This document shows, in pieces, positions 60,309 to 64,000 of a DNA stretch of 64,000 nucleotides. Position 1 is the first letter of the stretch; every line of letters starts with the position of its first letter. A program made the position numbers and the translations under genes. The stretch is from Labia minor (lineage: Eukaryota; Arthropoda; Insecta; Dermaptera; Spongiphoridae): positions 72,875,719-72,939,718 of the forward strand of contig OY720348.1 of the NCBI GenBank assembly GCA_963082975.1. The letters run 5' to 3'. The notes beneath the pieces are model-generated. The model saw only the letters and a list, made by a program, of their open reading frames with translations, did not search any database and was not told the origin of the DNA.

Positions 60309-60948
60309 TTTATTTAGTTTAATTTAATGAGTTTAATCTCATCTAAGGGAACATTAGAACCATAAAAATGTATAACCGATAATATTGGTTATATATATCC
60401 TCAGTCCGTTCATTATTGTCATTATAATTTAGAAAAAGTATATGACATCCTTTGAGAATTTATATAATTAATATAATTCATTTGAATGAAAATAAAAATA
60501 TAAAAAAAAAAAAAATTCTCTTTACAACAACCTTTTAGCTTTTTAAATATATAAAAATCACATTATCTATGGCGTGTTTTTGCTTAAAAGTATAGATTTT
60601 TAAGAAAATAATATTGATAATAATCACATTAATAAAAAAAATAATTAATATAAAATAAAAATAATACTTGTAATATATATAATAAAAAAATTATGATGAT
60701 TATAAGATTTATAAAAAAAAATTCTTATAAATATCCATATTCATTTTTGTATTATATATTATATACAGTTGTATATAAAGAGTGAATTCATTGCATTAAA
60801 AATATTAGTCTTTCCAATTTAATATTTGAATGTTGATAAGTGTCTATATTAATATAATTTTGTTATTAATTTATGTATTAAAATTTATGTGCATGTGATG
60901 ATGTGATAGACTAGATTTAAAATGGAAGGACTAATTGTGTTTACCCTG
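60309..60948. other. AT-rich sequence downstream of TRIM9
   Basis: It includes the presumed TRIM9 3' UTR on the minus strand, but no single polyadenylation signal could be chosen in this A/T-rich sequence. Confidence 0.4.
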
Positions 60949-62809
<1,861 letters not shown>

Positions 62810-64000
62810 CTGAAATTAAAAATTATTTTTTAATCAATTTAATAAAGAAATCTTATATGTATCAATTTCAAATATCACTATATATATAAAATTGATTTAA
62901 AAAAAATAGTGTTAAAAGTTGATTCTACATTTCATTTAGTTCCTATGAAAAATTACCCTATTTAAGTGAAATATAATAAATTAAATATTTTAAAATTACT
63001 TTTAATCATCCTCGATTTTCTTTATATTTTTATTTTAGACCTGGGGACTAGGCAAACAGTGACATCGCCGGCAAGCGCACGTCTCATAAGTTACTTTCAC
63101 CACTTTTTCCATTTGAGTCAAAAGAATTTCATTATTTTGTAATCTAAATTTGAAATCTATAATCTAACATCTAACCTCTAACATTTATATATATATATCA
63201 AATTTAAAACATTTTCATTCAGATTAATTAATCTTTATAGTGATAATAATAATATTTATTTACATTTATATATATATATATATATATATAGAAACCGATA
63301 AATATTTCTGCATCAACCAGTACACCGTGGAAGGATGTTTTTATTTAGTATTGAGAGATTATAACAATTGTTAGTTTAATAAATGAAAAAAGTTTAATAA
63401 AAATATTTTATATTGTATTTCTTGTTTTATATCTCTTTCAACCTTAATTTATAATACGTTATATATTTATAATATGTTATATATTATAGATAGATAGATA
63501 GATAGATAGGGAGAGAAAAAAAGCTAGTAATCTATCCAGAAAAAGGTTTTGGTTTGATTTAAATTTAATAAAATAGTTTATGTATAATTTGAATTTCATG
63601 AAAAAAAAAATCAAGAAATATTTATTCTTTCATATGGCTTTATTAATTGATTTTCAATGCTTTGATGTATCAATTTGAAATAGTACTTAATTTAATTAGA
63701 AAAGAAAAAAATGACTAATTCACACTAAATGTATATTGTATATAAGTATTGTATATATGAGTGGCCAATCTCTGTGGCTGGCGAGCTCTTTAAAATAATG
63801 AATCTAGTAATCTATTCAATTGATTTAAGTTCTCTAAATATGGGCCAAAAATAAATGATAATAAATAAAAAAGATAATTTTTATTCTTAAAAATAAATTT
63901 CAAATTTACCTTTTGAGATGTATACTATTATTTATATTATTTATGTATTTATTTTCAATTCAATTGAATTAATTAAAAAAAAAGTAATTAATAATTTTAA
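62810..64000. other. TRIM9 intron to window end
   Basis: Mostly AT-rich, with TA (63268-63290) and GATA (63488-63509) microsatellites. A small GC-richer patch (63040-63090) has no frame fitting TRIM9. No further TRIM9 exon was recognised. Confidence 0.5.

Noticed and set aside
63040-63110. GC-richer patch as a further TRIM9 exon
   Set aside because: No minus-strand frame fits TRIM9 upstream of the FN3 exon, and acceptor/donor motifs are not placed correctly.

Overview
This is an AT-rich animal nuclear window, most likely from an arthropod. The evidence is intron-bearing genes with GT-AG junctions, proteins closest to insect scully, striatin (Cka) and TRIM9, and a transposon set (mariner, piggyBac, hAT, pogo, Helitrons whose 5' end carries a CTCGTGTCAC-type motif, non-LTR elements ending in GATA repeats) typical of arthropod genomes. 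I cannot name the species. All exon models come from reading frame, splice motifs and remembered family sequences; no search was run.

Layout. (1) 1-20 kb is gene-poor and transposon-rich. It holds three good copies and one diverged copy of a roughly 530-670 bp interspersed repeat, three copies of a second repeat, a piggyBac C-terminus, a mariner remnant, two Helitron-like copies containing a LINE 3' end, a LINE reverse-transcriptase fragment and a hAT fragment, plus a few orphan candidate exons and a GC-rich island. (2) 20.8-23.6 kb is a four-exon minus-strand gene for a small coiled-coil plus ankyrin-repeat protein. (3) 24.3-40.2 kb is a tandem-repeat domain. A roughly 220 bp family in both orientations leads through inverted monomers into a 160 bp satellite (about 64 visible monomers, a 200-N gap, then about 22 more). 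The part beside the gap shows a six-monomer higher-order repeat and many homopolymer indels. The array ends abruptly at a broken pogo/Tigger transposase. (4) 41.9-64 kb is the conserved gene half: HSD17B10/scully (minus, complete, 256 aa), striatin (plus, complete, 11 coding exons, 721 aa) and the last five exons of TRIM9 (minus, running off the window).

How the genes relate. HSD17B10 and striatin are head to head, with about 1.45 kb between start codons; striatin and TRIM9 converge across about 6.4 kb of AT-rich DNA. They act in unrelated processes: mitochondrial short-chain dehydrogenase, STRIPAK/PP2A scaffold, and neuronal E3 ubiquitin ligase. No operon-like or novel multigene system is evident. 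The most unusual content is the structure of the satellite domain, the terminal flip in one interspersed repeat, the Helitron/LINE composites and the possible truncated striatin isoform. No retroviral, LTR or Polinton element was recognised.
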